Of a stretch of DNA of 64,000 nucleotides, positions 8,428 to 17,645 are shown piece by piece. The position numbers and the translations under genes are program-made. The stretch is from NCBI GenBank assembly GCA_036226585.1, contig CP108997.1:5456001-5520000 (forward strand), in the 5' to 3' direction. The DNA comes from Streptomyces sp. NBC_00708. Its GTDB lineage: Bacteria; Actinomycetota; Actinomycetes; Streptomycetales; Streptomycetaceae. The notes under the pieces are model-generated. The model saw nothing but the letters and a program-made list of their open reading frames with translations. It ran no database searches and was not told the origin of the DNA. Every line of letters starts with the position of its first letter. Within the stretch, counting starts at the first letter, position 1.

Positions 8428-10383
8428 GTGTCCGAAATACCGTCAGATTCATTCCGGCCCGAACCTGCGCCGGAGGAGCCCGCCTCGTCCCGGCCCACGC
8501 CGGACACCTCGGGGCCGCAGGCTCCGGAGGACCGTCCACCGGAGGGTGCGGAGGCGCCGCGGGTGCCGGGCCGACCCGCGCCGGGGCCGGGGACCGGGGC
8601 CTCGGAGACCCCGTCGCAGGGGGCGGCGGGCACCCCGGGTGACCCGGCGACCGGGCCGGCCACCCTGACCGGTGCTGCACAGGCGGACGGGCGTATACCC
8701 GCGCCGGCCATGGCACCCGAACCCGCGCCCGCGACCGCGGGTGCGGGTGCACCCCTGGGGCACGCCACGGGCGGCGCGCCCGAGCCCCCGAAGATCCCGG
8801 CCTACGCGGCGCAGCAGCCGGGCGGGCCGAGGCAGCCCAACCCCTGGGGCAAGCAGCCTCCCTCGGCAACGCCGCGGCTCCGCGGCGTGAAACCGGGGCC
8901 CGTTCGCCCCGGCACGCTCTGGGCCGTCCTCGTGACGGCGTTGCTCAGCATGACTCTGCTCGGCGACGGCATCGGGCTGAACCTGCTCATCGTGGCGCTG
9001 CCCGCCTCGGCCGGGGCGTACATCGCCGCACGCGCGGCCGGCCGCAGGCTCCACCCCTGGACCGCCGTGTGGGGGATCGGCGGACTGGCGCTGCTGGCCG
9101 TCCCGGCGCTCAGGGACGCCGGCTGGCCCACGTTCCTCGCTCTGGTGTCCGCTCTGGCGCTCGGCTCGCTTGCGCTCCACGGCACCAGGAGCTGGCTCGG
9201 CGTGTTCCTCGGTTCCCTGGGCCTGTTCACCTCCGTGGTCGTATCGCCGGGCTGGGGCCTCCGAGGTGTCCGCGACCGGATGTCCGGCTCCCGGGGCCGG
9301 TTCGGCGTCGTGTTCCGGTCCGCAGCCGTGGCCGTCGTCCTGCTCATCGTGTTCGGTGCGCTCTTCGCGAGCGCGGACGCCGCCTTCGCGGATCTGCTGG
9401 GCAGCCTGACCCCCGATGTGTCCGTCGGTGACAGCCCGTGGCGGATCTTCCTGGGCCTCCTCGGCCTCATCGGCGCGCTCGCCGCCGCCTACACGGCTGC
9501 CGCACCGGTCCGCTGGGACGAACTGACCGTACGTCCTGGCAGGGCGCGCGGGCGGTTGGAGTGGGCTCTCCCGCTGATCGTGCTCAACCTCCTCTTCGCC
9601 GCCTTTCTCGCCATTCAGCTCACGGTGTTGCTCGGCGGATACGACAAGGTGATGGCCGAGACGGATCTCAGCTACTCCGAGTACGCCCGCCAGGGCTTCT
9701 GGCAGCTGCTCTGGGCCACCGTGCTCACACTCGGCGTCATCGCGCTCGCCCTCCGCTGGGCTCCGCGCGGAGGTGCCCGGGACCGCACGCTCGTCCGCGG
9801 CGTGCTCGGCACCCTGTGCCTGCTCACACTCGTCGTGGTCGCCTCGGCTCTCCGGCGTATGGACCTCTATGTCGACGCGTACGGCCTGACCCGGTTGCGG
9901 ATCTCCGTGGCCGCCGTGGAGCTCTGGCTCGGTGTGGTCCTCGTGCTGATCATGGCGGCCGGAGTGTTCGGTCCCCGGCTGCTGCCGCGCGCGGTCGCCG
10001 CGAGCGCCGCCGTCGGCGTGCTGGCCTTCGGCCTCGTCTCGCCCGACGGCCTGATCGCCGAGCAGAGCGTCCAGCGCTACCGCAACGATCACTCCATCGA
10101 CATCGAGTACCTCAAGGGCCTGTCGGCCGACGCCGCACCCGCCCTCGACACCCTGCCCGAACCCTTGCGCTCCTGTGCGCTGCAGGACATCCAGCGAGCG
10201 CTCCGGGATTCCGACGAGCCCTGGTACGCGACGAGCTGGGGCGAGAAGCGGGCCCGGGACATCCTCGGCGACTGGGACCCCGGCTTCCGCGCGCTCGACT
10301 GCCGGGGGCTGAGTTCGGGCGACAACGGGGACGAGCGCGGCGGCGGGACGGACGACGCCTACGACCCGTATGACCCGTACTGA
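8428..10383 (+). CDS. DUF4173/DUF4153-like integral membrane protein
   Basis: The 651-residue protein begins with about 150 residues of Pro/Ala/Glu-rich, probably disordered cytoplasmic sequence, followed by roughly a dozen hydrophobic helices and an acidic tail rich in Asp, Gly and Tyr (DDAYDPYDPY). The core (VVLLIVFGALFASADAAFADLL, QLTVLLGG, MDLYVDAYGLTRLRI) is typical of the DUF4173 family, whose function is unknown. The GTG at 8428 follows GGGGAGGGG at 8413-8421. It is followed by a terminator and a convergent transporter gene. Confidence 0.8.
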   Translation: MSEIPSDSFRPEPAPEEPASSRPTPDTSGPQAPEDRPPEGAEAPRVPGRPAPGPGTGASETPSQGAAGTPGDPATGPATLTGAAQADGRIPAPAMAPEPAPATAGAGAPLGHATGGAPEPPKIPAYAAQQPGGPRQPNPWGKQPPSATPRLRGVKPGPVRPGTLWAVLVTALLSMTLLGDGIGLNLLIVALPASAGAYIAARAAGRRLHPWTAVWGIGGLALLAVPALRDAGWPTFLALVSALALGSLALHGTRSWLGVFLGSLGLFTSVVVSPGWGLRGVRDRMSGSRGRFGVVFRSAAVAVVLLIVFGALFASADAAFADLLGSLTPDVSVGDSPWRIFLGLLGLIGALAAAYTAAAPVRWDELTVRPGRARGRLEWALPLIVLNLLFAAFLAIQLTVLLGGYDKVMAETDLSYSEYARQGFWQLLWATVLTLGVIALALRWAPRGGARDRTLVRGVLGTLCLLTLVVVASALRRMDLYVDAYGLTRLRISVAAVELWLGVVLVLIMAAGVFGPRLLPRAVAASAAVGVLAFGLVSPDGLIAEQSVQRYRNDHSIDIEYLKGLSADAAPALDTLPEPLRSCALQDIQRALRDSDEPWYATSWGEKRARDILGDWDPGFRALDCRGLSSGDNGDERGGGTDDAYDPYDPY

Positions 10384-10409
10384 TCAACTCCGCACGCGAG
10401 TTCGCCGAT

Positions 10410-10443
10410 GCTGCGGGCCGTCCCCTTGGGGGCGGCCCGCAGC
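10410..10443. terminator. Bidirectional terminator
   Basis: An 11-bp perfect stem (10410-10420 with 10433-10443) continues inward through a G-T pair and four C-G pairs. It separates the convergent DUF4173-like and MFS genes. Confidence 0.85.
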
Positions 10444-10472
10444 CGGGCATCACGTCCGTCCGGCGCCCTGCG

Positions 10473-11930
10473 CTAGGCAGCCGGCCCTCCGGCAGCCGCC
10501 TTGCCGCTCAGCGCGTCCAGATCGCTCTTGCGCACGCGGATGACCAGCAGCGCGGTCAGCAGGGCGAGAGCGGCCATGGCTACCGCCGCGAGGAATGCGG
10601 TGGATATGCCCTCGGTGAGCACCGCGTGGCCCCAGTTCCCGGGCAGTTCACGGGTCTTGGCGAATTGCGCCTTCTGCTCCGGGGACGCTTCTGCCAGGAA
10701 CTTGGGCACCTGCTTCTCGGCCTCGTTGCGACTGGCGGTGCCGAAGACCGTGACCAGGATGGACAGCCCCAGCGAGCCGCCCACCTGCTGGCTCGCGTTC
10801 AACAGGCTGGAGGCCGCGCCCGCCTCGTGCTGAGCGACTCCGGAGACCGCGGTCAGGGTGAGCGTCACGAAGTTCAGCCCCATGCCGAAGCTGAACACCA
10901 GCATCGGGCCGAGAACCCCGGCCAGGTAGGAGCTGTCCGGGGAGATGAACGTGAGCCAGAACAGGCCCGCACCGGCGAGCGCGGAACCCGTGATCATGAA
11001 CGGCTTCGGCCCCAGGACCGGGAGGAACCGCTGCGAGAGCCCCGCTCCGATGATGATCGAGACGGTCACGGGCAGGAAGGCCAGGCCCGATTCGATGGGG
11101 CTGTAGGCCAGGACGTTCTGCACGAACAGCACGATGAAGAAGAACATGCCGAACATGGCCGCGGCCAGGCTGAGCATGATCACATACGTGCCTGAGCGGT
11201 TGCGGTCGGCGAACATCCGCAGGGGAGTGATCGGCTCCTTGGCTCTCATCTCCACCAGCACGAATGCGGCGAGCAGAAGCACCGCGGCGCCGAACGAGGC
11301 CAGTGTGAGCGAGTCCCGCCAGCCCTCCTCGGAGGCCCGGATGAACCCGTATACCAGCGAGGCCATGCCGAGGGTCGAGGTCAGGGCACCCGATATGTCG
11401 AAGCGGCCCGAATGCCGGTCGGACTCGTTGATGTACATCGGAGCCAGGACCGCGATCAGCACGCCGATCGGCACGTTGACGAAGAAGACCCAGCGCCAGT
11501 CCAGCCACTCGGTGAGCATGCCGCCCGCCAGCAGTCCGATCGCACCGCCGCCGGCGGAGACAGCGGCGAAGACACCGAACGCACGGTTGCGCTCGGGGCC
11601 TTCGGGAAACGTCGTGGTGATCAACGCGAGCGAGGTCGGTGAGGCGATGGCGCCGCCGATGCCCTGGAGTGCGCGGGCTGTGAGCAACTGCCAGGGCTCC
11701 TGGGCGAATCCGCCCAGGAGCGAGGCGAGGGTGAAAACGAGGATGCCGGCCATGAACACCCGGCGGCGGCCGAGGATGTCCCCGGCCCGGCCGCCGAGCA
11801 GCAGCAGACCGCCGAAGGTGAGCGTGTAGGCGCTGAGGACCCAGGAGAGATCCGTGGTCGAGAAACTCAGGGCTTCCTGGATGTGCGGGAGCGCGATGTT
11901 GACGATCGTGGAGTCGAGCACAACCATCAA
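10473..11930 (-). CDS. MFS transporter, DHA2 (EmrB/QacA) family; true start uncertain
   Basis: The protein is a drug:H+ antiporter of the 14-helix DHA2 type. GGRAGDILGRRRVFMAG is motif A, WRWVFFVNVPIG is characteristic, and VLDSTIVNIALPHIQ belongs to helix 1. The coordinates begin at the first ordinary start, TTG at 11930 (485 residues), but this would cut helix 1. The same frame continues upstream without a stop to TAA at 12050 and encodes the expected leader (TTSQLEAGSAPGAARRQGRPGIALAVIAACQ). The natural start position (about 12026) reads GCG rather than GTG or ATG. The extension contains a TTA codon at 12009-12011. A TetR gene is divergent, and two operators lie in the gap. Confidence 0.85.
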   Translation of the reverse strand: MMVVLDSTIVNIALPHIQEALSFSTTDLSWVLSAYTLTFGGLLLLGGRAGDILGRRRVFMAGILVFTLASLLGGFAQEPWQLLTARALQGIGGAIASPTSLALITTTFPEGPERNRAFGVFAAVSAGGGAIGLLAGGMLTEWLDWRWVFFVNVPIGVLIAVLAPMYINESDRHSGRFDISGALTSTLGMASLVYGFIRASEEGWRDSLTLASFGAAVLLLAAFVLVEMRAKEPITPLRMFADRNRSGTYVIMLSLAAAMFGMFFFIVLFVQNVLAYSPIESGLAFLPVTVSIIIGAGLSQRFLPVLGPKPFMITGSALAGAGLFWLTFISPDSSYLAGVLGPMLVFSFGMGLNFVTLTLTAVSGVAQHEAGAASSLLNASQQVGGSLGLSILVTVFGTASRNEAEKQVPKFLAEASPEQKAQFAKTRELPGNWGHAVLTEGISTAFLAAVAMAALALLTALLVIRVRKSDLDALSGKAAAGGPAA

Positions 11931-12050
11931 CTGACAAGCGGCGATGACGGCCAGGGCGATCCCCGGGCGGCCTTGCCGGCGTGCCGCGCCCGGGGCACTC
12001 CCTGCTTCTAACTGAGAGGTTGTCGCTGAAGGTCCCCCACAAGAGAATTA

Positions 12051-12068
12051 GTGAACGGCTCCGTTCAC
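12051..12068. promoter_or_regulatory. TetR operator, proximal to the MFS gene
   Basis: GTGAACGGCTCCGTTCAC is a perfect 8+8 inverted repeat around 2 bp. It lies just upstream of the MFS reading frame and shares the GTGAACG/CGTTCAC half-site with the second operator. Confidence 0.85.
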
Positions 12069-12095
12069 TGTCAGGTCAACGGTACTGAGTCCCCT

Positions 12096-12119
12096 CCAGT
12101 GAACGCAAGCGTTCACTGG
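12096..12119. promoter_or_regulatory. TetR operator, proximal to the regulator
   Basis: This is a perfect inverted repeat with 11-bp arms (CCAGTGAACGC and its complement) around AA. Its centre is 48 bp from that of the first operator. Shared half-sites suggest one TetR dimer species controls both divergent genes. Confidence 0.85.
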
Positions 12120-12265
12120 ATCTTCGTTGCCGATATATCCGGAGCCCTCGACTCCGGCCGGGACTGCTCGATCCCGCGCCGTCCCCTTCGCCTTTGCGCC
12201 CGCCGGATTCCGATTTCCGGAAGGTTCGCGGAGGCGAACCGCACCTGTTCGATGGAGAGAAGCTC

Positions 12266-12892
12266 ATGGTCACTTCGCGATCGGCCGCCGCCGCTCGGCA
12301 GCCGGTGGTGTCCCTGCGCCGCCGGGGGTCCGTGCTGGAACGCGCGATCCTCGACGCGGCGCTGGAAGCGCTGAGTACGGTCGGCTGGAACGGCCTGACG
12401 ATGGAAGGGGTCGCCGCCGGTGCCCAGACGGGCAAGGCCGCGATCTACCGGCGCTGGTCCTCTAAGGAAGAGCTGGTCGCCGAGGCGCTGCGCAGCGGCA
12501 TGCCGGCGATGGGCCGGGCCCCGGACTCGGGCAACGTCCGCGACGACCTCTACCAGCTGTGCCGGGGTATGCGCGACGCGATGCTGTCCACCTCCGGCTC
12601 GGCCCTGCGTTCCGTCATTCACGAATGCGACGCCGGAACGGCTGAACGCTTCCAGTCGGTGATTCTCGACGGTGTGATCCGGCCGTCGACCGAGCTCATC
12701 AGGGAAGTGGTGAGCAGGGGGGTCGAGCGAGGCGAGGTCCGCCCCGGAGCCCTGCGGGAACTGGCCTTCGACGTGATCCCCGCGATGATGATGTACCGCA
12801 CCAAGGTGTGCGGGAGCGAGTGGGACGACGCCGAGATCGAGGCGCTGATCGACCAGGTCGCGGTGCCCTTCTTCCGCTCCGCCCCCCGCTGA
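12266..12892 (+). CDS. TetR/AcrR-family transcriptional regulator
   Basis: The 208-residue protein has an N-terminal TetR HTH at about 25-70 ([43 protein letters not shown]) and a TetR_C-type effector domain. It is divergent from a DHA2 efflux transporter with two palindromic operators between them, the classic layout of a drug-responsive repressor controlling an exporter and itself. The ATG at 12266 follows GGAGAG; the longer frame from 12194 has no family-like residues. The inducer is unknown. Confidence 0.93.
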   Translation: MVTSRSAAAARQPVVSLRRRGSVLERAILDAALEALSTVGWNGLTMEGVAAGAQTGKAAIYRRWSSKEELVAEALRSGMPAMGRAPDSGNVRDDLYQLCRGMRDAMLSTSGSALRSVIHECDAGTAERFQSVILDGVIRPSTELIREVVSRGVERGEVRPGALRELAFDVIPAMMMYRTKVCGSEWDDAEIEALIDQVAVPFFRSAPR

Positions 12893-13022
12893 GAACCCGC
12901 CCGGGGCGCCGGGCCGCGAACCCCGCGACGACCAGCCCGGTTGCCCGCACGTCGGCGTCGGGGGCCGAGGGGGCGACCCGGGGTGTTCCTGGCGCCCCCT
13001 TCGGCGTACGCTGACAGACGCC

Positions 13023-13733
13023 ATGCCGTACGAACCACCCACGCACACCGTCGAGCGCTCACTGCGCGCCACCACTGGTGCCAAGATCGTCGCAGGTGTC
13101 GACGAGGTCGGACGCGGCGCGTGGGCGGGACCCGTCACCGTGTGCGCCGCGGTCACCGGTCTTCGCAGGCCCCCCGCCGGGCTCACCGACTCCAAACTGA
13201 TCAGCCCGAAGCGCCGTGCGGAACTCGCCCCGGTGCTGGAGCACTGGGTCACCGCGTACGGCGTCGGCGACTCCTCGCCCCAGGAGATCGACGAGCTGGG
13301 CATGACCGCCGCGCTCCGGCTCGCCGCCGTGCGGGCCCTGGAGGCGCTGCCGGTCCGCCCGGACGCGGTGATCCTCGACGGCAAGCACGACTACCTGGGC
13401 AGCCCCTGGCAGGTCCGTACCGTCATCAAGGGCGACCAGTCCTGCATCGCGGTGGCCGCGGCATCCGTGATCGCGAAGGTCCGCAGGGACGCGATGATGG
13501 CCGAACTCGGCGCGCAGAGCGGCGAATACGCGGACTTCGCGTTCGACGCCAATGCCGGCTACCCGTCCCCTGTGCACAGGGCCGCACTCGAGGAGCGTGG
13601 GCCGACCGCCCACCACCGCCTCTCGTGGTCCTACCTCGACGCGCTGCCCCGGTGGCAGCACCTGAAGAAGGTCCGCATCTCCGCGGAGGCGGCCGCACTG
13701 GAAAGCGGGGGCCAGCTCGGCTTCGACTTCTGA
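13023..13733 (+). CDS. rnhB: Ribonuclease HII
   Basis: RNase HII cuts the RNA strand of RNA-DNA hybrids and initiates ribonucleotide excision repair. The 236-residue protein has [14 protein letters not shown] with catalytic Asp27 and Glu28 and the Gly-Arg-Gly clasp at 30-32, Asp119 in VILDGKHD, and Asp138 in [21 protein letters not shown]. The C-terminal [11 protein letters not shown] block is typical of the family. The ATG at 13023 has no clear ribosome site; TACGCT at 13007-13012 suggests a very short 5' leader. Confidence 0.96.
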   Translation: MPYEPPTHTVERSLRATTGAKIVAGVDEVGRGAWAGPVTVCAAVTGLRRPPAGLTDSKLISPKRRAELAPVLEHWVTAYGVGDSSPQEIDELGMTAALRLAAVRALEALPVRPDAVILDGKHDYLGSPWQVRTVIKGDQSCIAVAAASVIAKVRRDAMMAELGAQSGEYADFAFDANAGYPSPVHRAALEERGPTAHHRLSWSYLDALPRWQHLKKVRISAEAAALESGGQLGFDF

Positions 13734-13793
13734 TCGCGCACATGTACCCACCCGCTGATGCCCGAAGCATCGGCGTTTGATAGACAAACACCC

Positions 13794-14411
13794 ATGCCTC
13801 TCATCCCCGAGGAGCCTCAGATTCACGAGAGCGCCCAGGGTCCCCGCGCCACCCCGGCCACCGGCCGCGCCGCGTCGACCCCTCATCCCGTACCCGGTCC
13901 GCGTACAGCGGCCATGCCGCGCCCCGGTCGTCCGGTGCCCGGCCCGCGGCCTGCGCCCCCGGCGCAGCGCCAGCACTCCACCTCCGGCCGGCCCCAGGCG
14001 GCACGGCCGGAGAATCGTTCCGCGCCGCAGCTCCAGATCATCCCCGCATCGGCCGACGGCGCGCTCGACGCCGCCGACGAGGCCGTGGACCTGCTGCTCG
14101 ACTCGGGCCGCGCGCCCGGCGACATCCTCGTGCTGACCACCGGCGGACAGCACCCGTGGGCGACCCACGAGCTCTCCTTCGGCGAGGCCGCTTACTGGGC
14201 CCAGCACGAAGCGGGCGACGACGTCTTCTTCGCCGCTGCCGCCGCGGCGGAGCGGGTCGAGCCCCGGCCCGTGGTGATCGTCGCGGTCAACGGTCCGGCC
14301 GACGAGGTGGCCGCGCGGGCGCTGACCAAGGCCCGGGAGTCCGCCGGTGCGCTGCTGATCGTCTGCGGCGACCCGCAGCGCGTCAACGCCGCGCTGGGCG
14401 CCGGAGTCTGA
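13794..14411 (+). CDS. Conserved hypothetical protein with helicase-tail-like domain
   Basis: The 205-residue protein has a Pro/Ala/Arg-rich, probably disordered first 85 residues. The folded C-terminal part contains DILVLTTGGQHPWATHELSFGEAAYW, EAGDDVFFAAAAAAERVEPRPVVIVAVNG and GALLIVCGDPQRVN. These blocks recall the extreme C-terminal segment of some actinobacterial UvrD/HelD-like helicases, but no ATPase motors are present, so this is only a resemblance. The ATG at 13794 is chosen because the upstream in-frame residues look non-coding. A partner role with the neighbouring rnhB or recQ is conjecture. Confidence 0.7.
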   Translation: MPLIPEEPQIHESAQGPRATPATGRAASTPHPVPGPRTAAMPRPGRPVPGPRPAPPAQRQHSTSGRPQAARPENRSAPQLQIIPASADGALDAADEAVDLLLDSGRAPGDILVLTTGGQHPWATHELSFGEAAYWAQHEAGDDVFFAAAAAAERVEPRPVVIVAVNGPADEVAARALTKARESAGALLIVCGDPQRVNAALGAGV

Positions 14412-14472
14412 GCCGCGACGCACGTCGTTCCACGGTGATCACGCCTCGCGGCCCGTGGTGACCAGGCGTTTT

Positions 14473-14508
14473 CGTGACCCGGCCGGCCCCGAGGGCGGCC
14501 GGGTCACG
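14473..14508. terminator. Bidirectional terminator
   Basis: Perfect 13-bp arms (14473-14485 and 14496-14508) around a 10-nt loop lie between two convergent hypothetical genes. Confidence 0.8.
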
Positions 14509-14515
14509 GACGTGT

Positions 14516-15145
14516 TCAGCGAGCGGCGGAGCGGTGCAGTGCCTGAGCCGCTCCGCCACCCGTGCGCGACGGCACCTGGTCCAGGTCCAGCACGGTGTCG
14601 GCGAGGAGGGAAGGCTGTGACGTGGAGTTCGGGCGACGACCGCCCCGCCCCTCGCCCAGCACCTGCCAGCCACCGCGGGTCAGCGTGATGTAGGCGCCGC
14701 AACGCAATCCATGCAGGGTGCAGGCGTCCCGCAGTCCCCACATCCACGCCCCGTCCTCCTCCGTCCAACGCTCGTCCCCCTCACGGCAGTAGAGCAGCAC
14801 CGCGGTGCGGACGGGCGTGCGGCGGCGCAGATCGTGCGGGATGACGCGACGCAGGTGCGCCAGCAGCGAGTTCCGGAATTCCCAGCCGTCCGCCGACACC
14901 GAGCGGCGGGCGAACGAGGCGCTCGCCGTGAGGCGCTCCTCGTGGTCCAGGACGGCGACCACGGCGGTGGCAGGGGTCGGCCGGTGCCTGGCGTGCAGGC
15001 CGCTGACCACCTCACGCGGGCTGCGCAGCAGAGGTATGCCGGCCGCTGCCCACTCGGCCGGTTCGAGCATCCGGGCAAGGCGGTTGGCGGAGTCGGCGGC
15101 TGCCGACATCGAAGTGGCTGCGGACGGAGCGAATCCGAAGGTCAC
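14516..15145 (-). CDS. Conserved hypothetical protein
   Basis: From the GTG at 15145, preceded by AGGGAGG, the protein has 209 residues. It is soluble, with an alpha/beta-looking core: ATAVVAVLDHEERLTASASF, NSLLAHLRRVIPHDLRRRTPVRTAVLLYCREGDERW and CGAYITLTRGGWQVLGEG. I do not recognise the family. The blocks look like a domain with alternating strands, with no metal or nucleotide motif I can identify. The open frame upstream to 15253 lacks a ribosome site. Confidence 0.72.
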   Translation of the reverse strand: MTFGFAPSAATSMSAAADSANRLARMLEPAEWAAAGIPLLRSPREVVSGLHARHRPTPATAVVAVLDHEERLTASASFARRSVSADGWEFRNSLLAHLRRVIPHDLRRRTPVRTAVLLYCREGDERWTEEDGAWMWGLRDACTLHGLRCGAYITLTRGGWQVLGEGRGGRRPNSTSQPSLLADTVLDLDQVPSRTGGGAAQALHRSAAR

Positions 15146-15363
15146 GGTCCTCCCTTCGCATACGCGCCCACGATGCGGGCAGGGTCGGGTGAGGGCGCGC
15201 CGCGGCACAGCCCTCTCGGGCCCGCGAAAGGACCGTGCGGGGAGCGAGTCCAATTCTTCCTGGCGTATCGGCAGGCGGCAACGAGCAATTGGCGCGGCTG
15301 ACGGTAATCAGCCGGAATGACACGGATATCCCTGCCCAGTCCGGCCCCGCCTGACGCTTCCTG

Positions 15364-17535
15364 TCACGCCTGAACAGCGAGGACCAGCGGAAACACCGCA
15401 TCCGCTCCCGCTCGCCGCAGCAACCGCGCCGCCACGGCGAGGGTCCAGCCGGTGTCCGAGAGATCGTCCACGAGCAGCACGGGTCCGCCCGCGGCTGTCA
15501 GGGCCTCCGCGAGCTCAGGCCCGACGACCAGCCTTTCGTGGAGGGCCCGGACCCGCTGGGCGCTGTTGGTCTGCGACATCCGGACGTCATCGGCGCCCGG
15601 ACCGAGGTCCACACGTCCGAGCAGCGGCATCCGCCCGACTTGGGAGATGCGCCTGCCGAGGGACTCGATGAGCTGGGGCCTGCGGGTCGACGCGACAGTG
15701 ACGACACCGACCGGGCGGGGAACGGCGTCGGCCGCCCCCGACGCCCAGCCGCCGAGACCCCTCGCCCAGTCGGCCAGCACCGATACCACGGCGTCGGCGA
15801 CATCGTCCGGCACCGGTCCGTCGGGCGCCTGTGCGGCCAGCATCGGGCGCAGCCTGTTGCCCCACCCGATATCGGAGAGCCGGCCCAGCGCGCGGCCCGT
15901 ACCGGAGAGTTCGGCCGCCGGAATACGGCCCTTGAGGTCGACACCGACCGACGCGAGCCCGGTCGGCCACATCTTGCGCGGCTCCACCTCCACGCCGGGC
16001 CTGCCGAGCTCACCCTTCGCCGTGTCCAGCGCGGCGGCGGAAACACCTTCGTCGAACCGGGCGCCGGCACAGTTGTCGCACCGCCCGCACGCGACTGCCT
16101 CCTCGTCGTCCAGCTGGCGGCGCAGGAACTCCATCCGGCAGCCGTCCGTCGTGGCGTAGTCGCGCATCGCCTGCTGCTCGGCCGCCCGCTGACGGGCCAC
16201 CCAGGCGTAGCGCTCGGCGTCGTAGACCCAGGGCTCTCCCGTCGCGGTCCATCCGCCCTTCACCCGGCGGACCGCCCCGTCGACATCGAGCACCTTGAGC
16301 ATGGTCTCCAGCCGCGTGCGCCGCAGGTCGACCAGGGGCTCCAGAGCGGGCAGCGAGAGCGGCCGCCCGGCCTGCGCCAGCGCGTCGATGGTGCGCCGGA
16401 CCTGTTCCTCCGGCGGGAACGCTACCGACGCGAAGTACTGCCAGATGGCTTCGTCCTCCTTGCCCGGCAGCAGCAGCACCTCGGCGTGCTCGACACCGCG
16501 TCCGGCGCGGCCCACCTGCTGGTAGTAGGCAATGGGGGAGGAGGGGGATCCGAGGTGTACGACGAAGCCGAGGTCGGGCTTGTCGAACCCCATGCCGAGC
16601 GCCGACGTCGCCACCAGCGCCTTGACCCGGTTGGCCAGCAGATCGTCCTCCGCCTGCTGGCGCTCGGCGTTCTCCGTGCGGCCGGTGTAGGAGGCGACGG
16701 TGTGCCCGCACTGGCGGAGGTAGGCGGTGACCTCCTCCGCGGCCGCGACCGTCAGCGTGTAGATGATCCCTGAGCCCGGAAGCTCCTTGAGGTGGTCCCC
16801 GAGCCACGCCAGCCGGTGCGCCGCGTTGGGCAGCCGCAGCACACCGAGGCTCAGACTCTCGCGGTCGAGCGGCCCACGGAGGACAAGCGCGTCGGTGCCG
16901 GCGCCGGTGCCCAGCTGCTCCGCCACATCGGCGGTGACCCGGGCGTTCGCCGTGGCGGTGGTGGCGAGTACCGGGACCCCGGCGGGGAGATCGGCGAGCA
17001 TCGTCCGCAGCCGTCGGTAGTCGGGCCGGAAGTCGTGGCCCCAGTCGGAGATGCAGTGCGCCTCGTCGACGACGAGCAGCCCGGTGGCCGCGGAGAGCTG
17101 GGGCAGCACATGGTCGCGGAAATCGGGATTGTTGAGCCGCTCGGGACTGACCAGCAGGACATCGACCTCGCCCGCGGCCACTTCGGCCTGCACGGAGTCC
17201 CACTCCTCGGTGTTGGACGAATTGATCGTGCGTGCGCTGATGCCGGCCCGCGCGGCCGCCGCTACCTGGTTGCGCATCAGCGCCAGCAGCGGCGAGACGA
17301 TGACAGTCGGCCCGCTGCCCCGGGCGCGCAGGAGGGAGGTCGCGACGAAGTACACCGCGGACTTTCCCCAGCCGGTGCGCTGGACGACCAGCGCTCTGCG
17401 CTTGTCCGCGACGAGGGCCTCGATGGCCCGCCACTGGTCCTCACGCAGCCGGGCGGTGCCGGAGGCGTCCCCGACGAGTCGGGCCAGTACGGAATCGGCC
17501 GAAGCCCTGAGCTCTGCGCGGTCTGCGTTGGTCAT
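15364..17535 (-). CDS. recQ: RecQ-family DNA helicase with C-terminal phosphoribosyltransferase-like domain
   Basis: The 723-residue protein is a superfamily-2 3'-5' helicase. It has Walker A QRTGWGKS (52-59), the DEAH box at Asp157-His160 with the RecQ-specific [40 protein letters not shown] and [12 protein letters not shown] zinc-binding cysteine set (CRMEF ... [10 protein letters not shown]) follows. Instead of an HRDC domain, the tail from about 590 ends in [29 protein letters not shown], a PRPP-binding loop of the ComF/PRTase type. The ATG at 17535 gives the expected N-terminus. The gene is divergent from the DUF4192 gene across a DnaA-box palindrome. Confidence 0.92.
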   Translation of the reverse strand: MTNADRAELRASADSVLARLVGDASGTARLREDQWRAIEALVADKRRALVVQRTGWGKSAVYFVATSLLRARGSGPTVIVSPLLALMRNQVAAAARAGISARTINSSNTEEWDSVQAEVAAGEVDVLLVSPERLNNPDFRDHVLPQLSAATGLLVVDEAHCISDWGHDFRPDYRRLRTMLADLPAGVPVLATTATANARVTADVAEQLGTGAGTDALVLRGPLDRESLSLGVLRLPNAAHRLAWLGDHLKELPGSGIIYTLTVAAAEEVTAYLRQCGHTVASYTGRTENAERQQAEDDLLANRVKALVATSALGMGFDKPDLGFVVHLGSPSSPIAYYQQVGRAGRGVEHAEVLLLPGKEDEAIWQYFASVAFPPEEQVRRTIDALAQAGRPLSLPALEPLVDLRRTRLETMLKVLDVDGAVRRVKGGWTATGEPWVYDAERYAWVARQRAAEQQAMRDYATTDGCRMEFLRRQLDDEEAVACGRCDNCAGARFDEGVSAAALDTAKGELGRPGVEVEPRKMWPTGLASVGVDLKGRIPAAELSGTGRALGRLSDIGWGNRLRPMLAAQAPDGPVPDDVADAVVSVLADWARGLGGWASGAADAVPRPVGVVTVASTRRPQLIESLGRRISQVGRMPLLGRVDLGPGADDVRMSQTNSAQRVRALHERLVVGPELAEALTAAGGPVLLVDDLSDTGWTLAVAARLLRRAGADAVFPLVLAVQA

Positions 17536-17585
17536 GCCCCCATGCAACCCGATGGATCCGACAACCGCGAACACCTGATCACTCT

Positions 17586-17606
17586 CTGTGGATAAGTTAT
17601 CCACAG
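17586..17606. promoter_or_regulatory. Head-to-head DnaA boxes between recQ and the DUF4192 gene
   Basis: TGTGGATAAGTTATCCACA (17587-17605) is a perfect palindrome made of two consensus DnaA boxes, TTATCCACA on each strand, separated by one base. It lies 51 bp upstream of the recQ ATG and 40 bp upstream of the divergent gene. Confidence 0.7.
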
Positions 17607-17645
17607 GGGGTAGCGGAAATCGGCTGCCCGCGAGACGGTCGTGCC

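Noticed and set aside
10648..12042. Alternative TTG-started frame across the MFS start region
   Set aside because: It is in another frame and yields Arg/Gly/His-rich sequence unlike any transporter.
13757..13771. GATGC-CCGAA-GCATC hairpin after rnhB
   Set aside because: Only a 5-bp stem, much weaker than every other terminator here.
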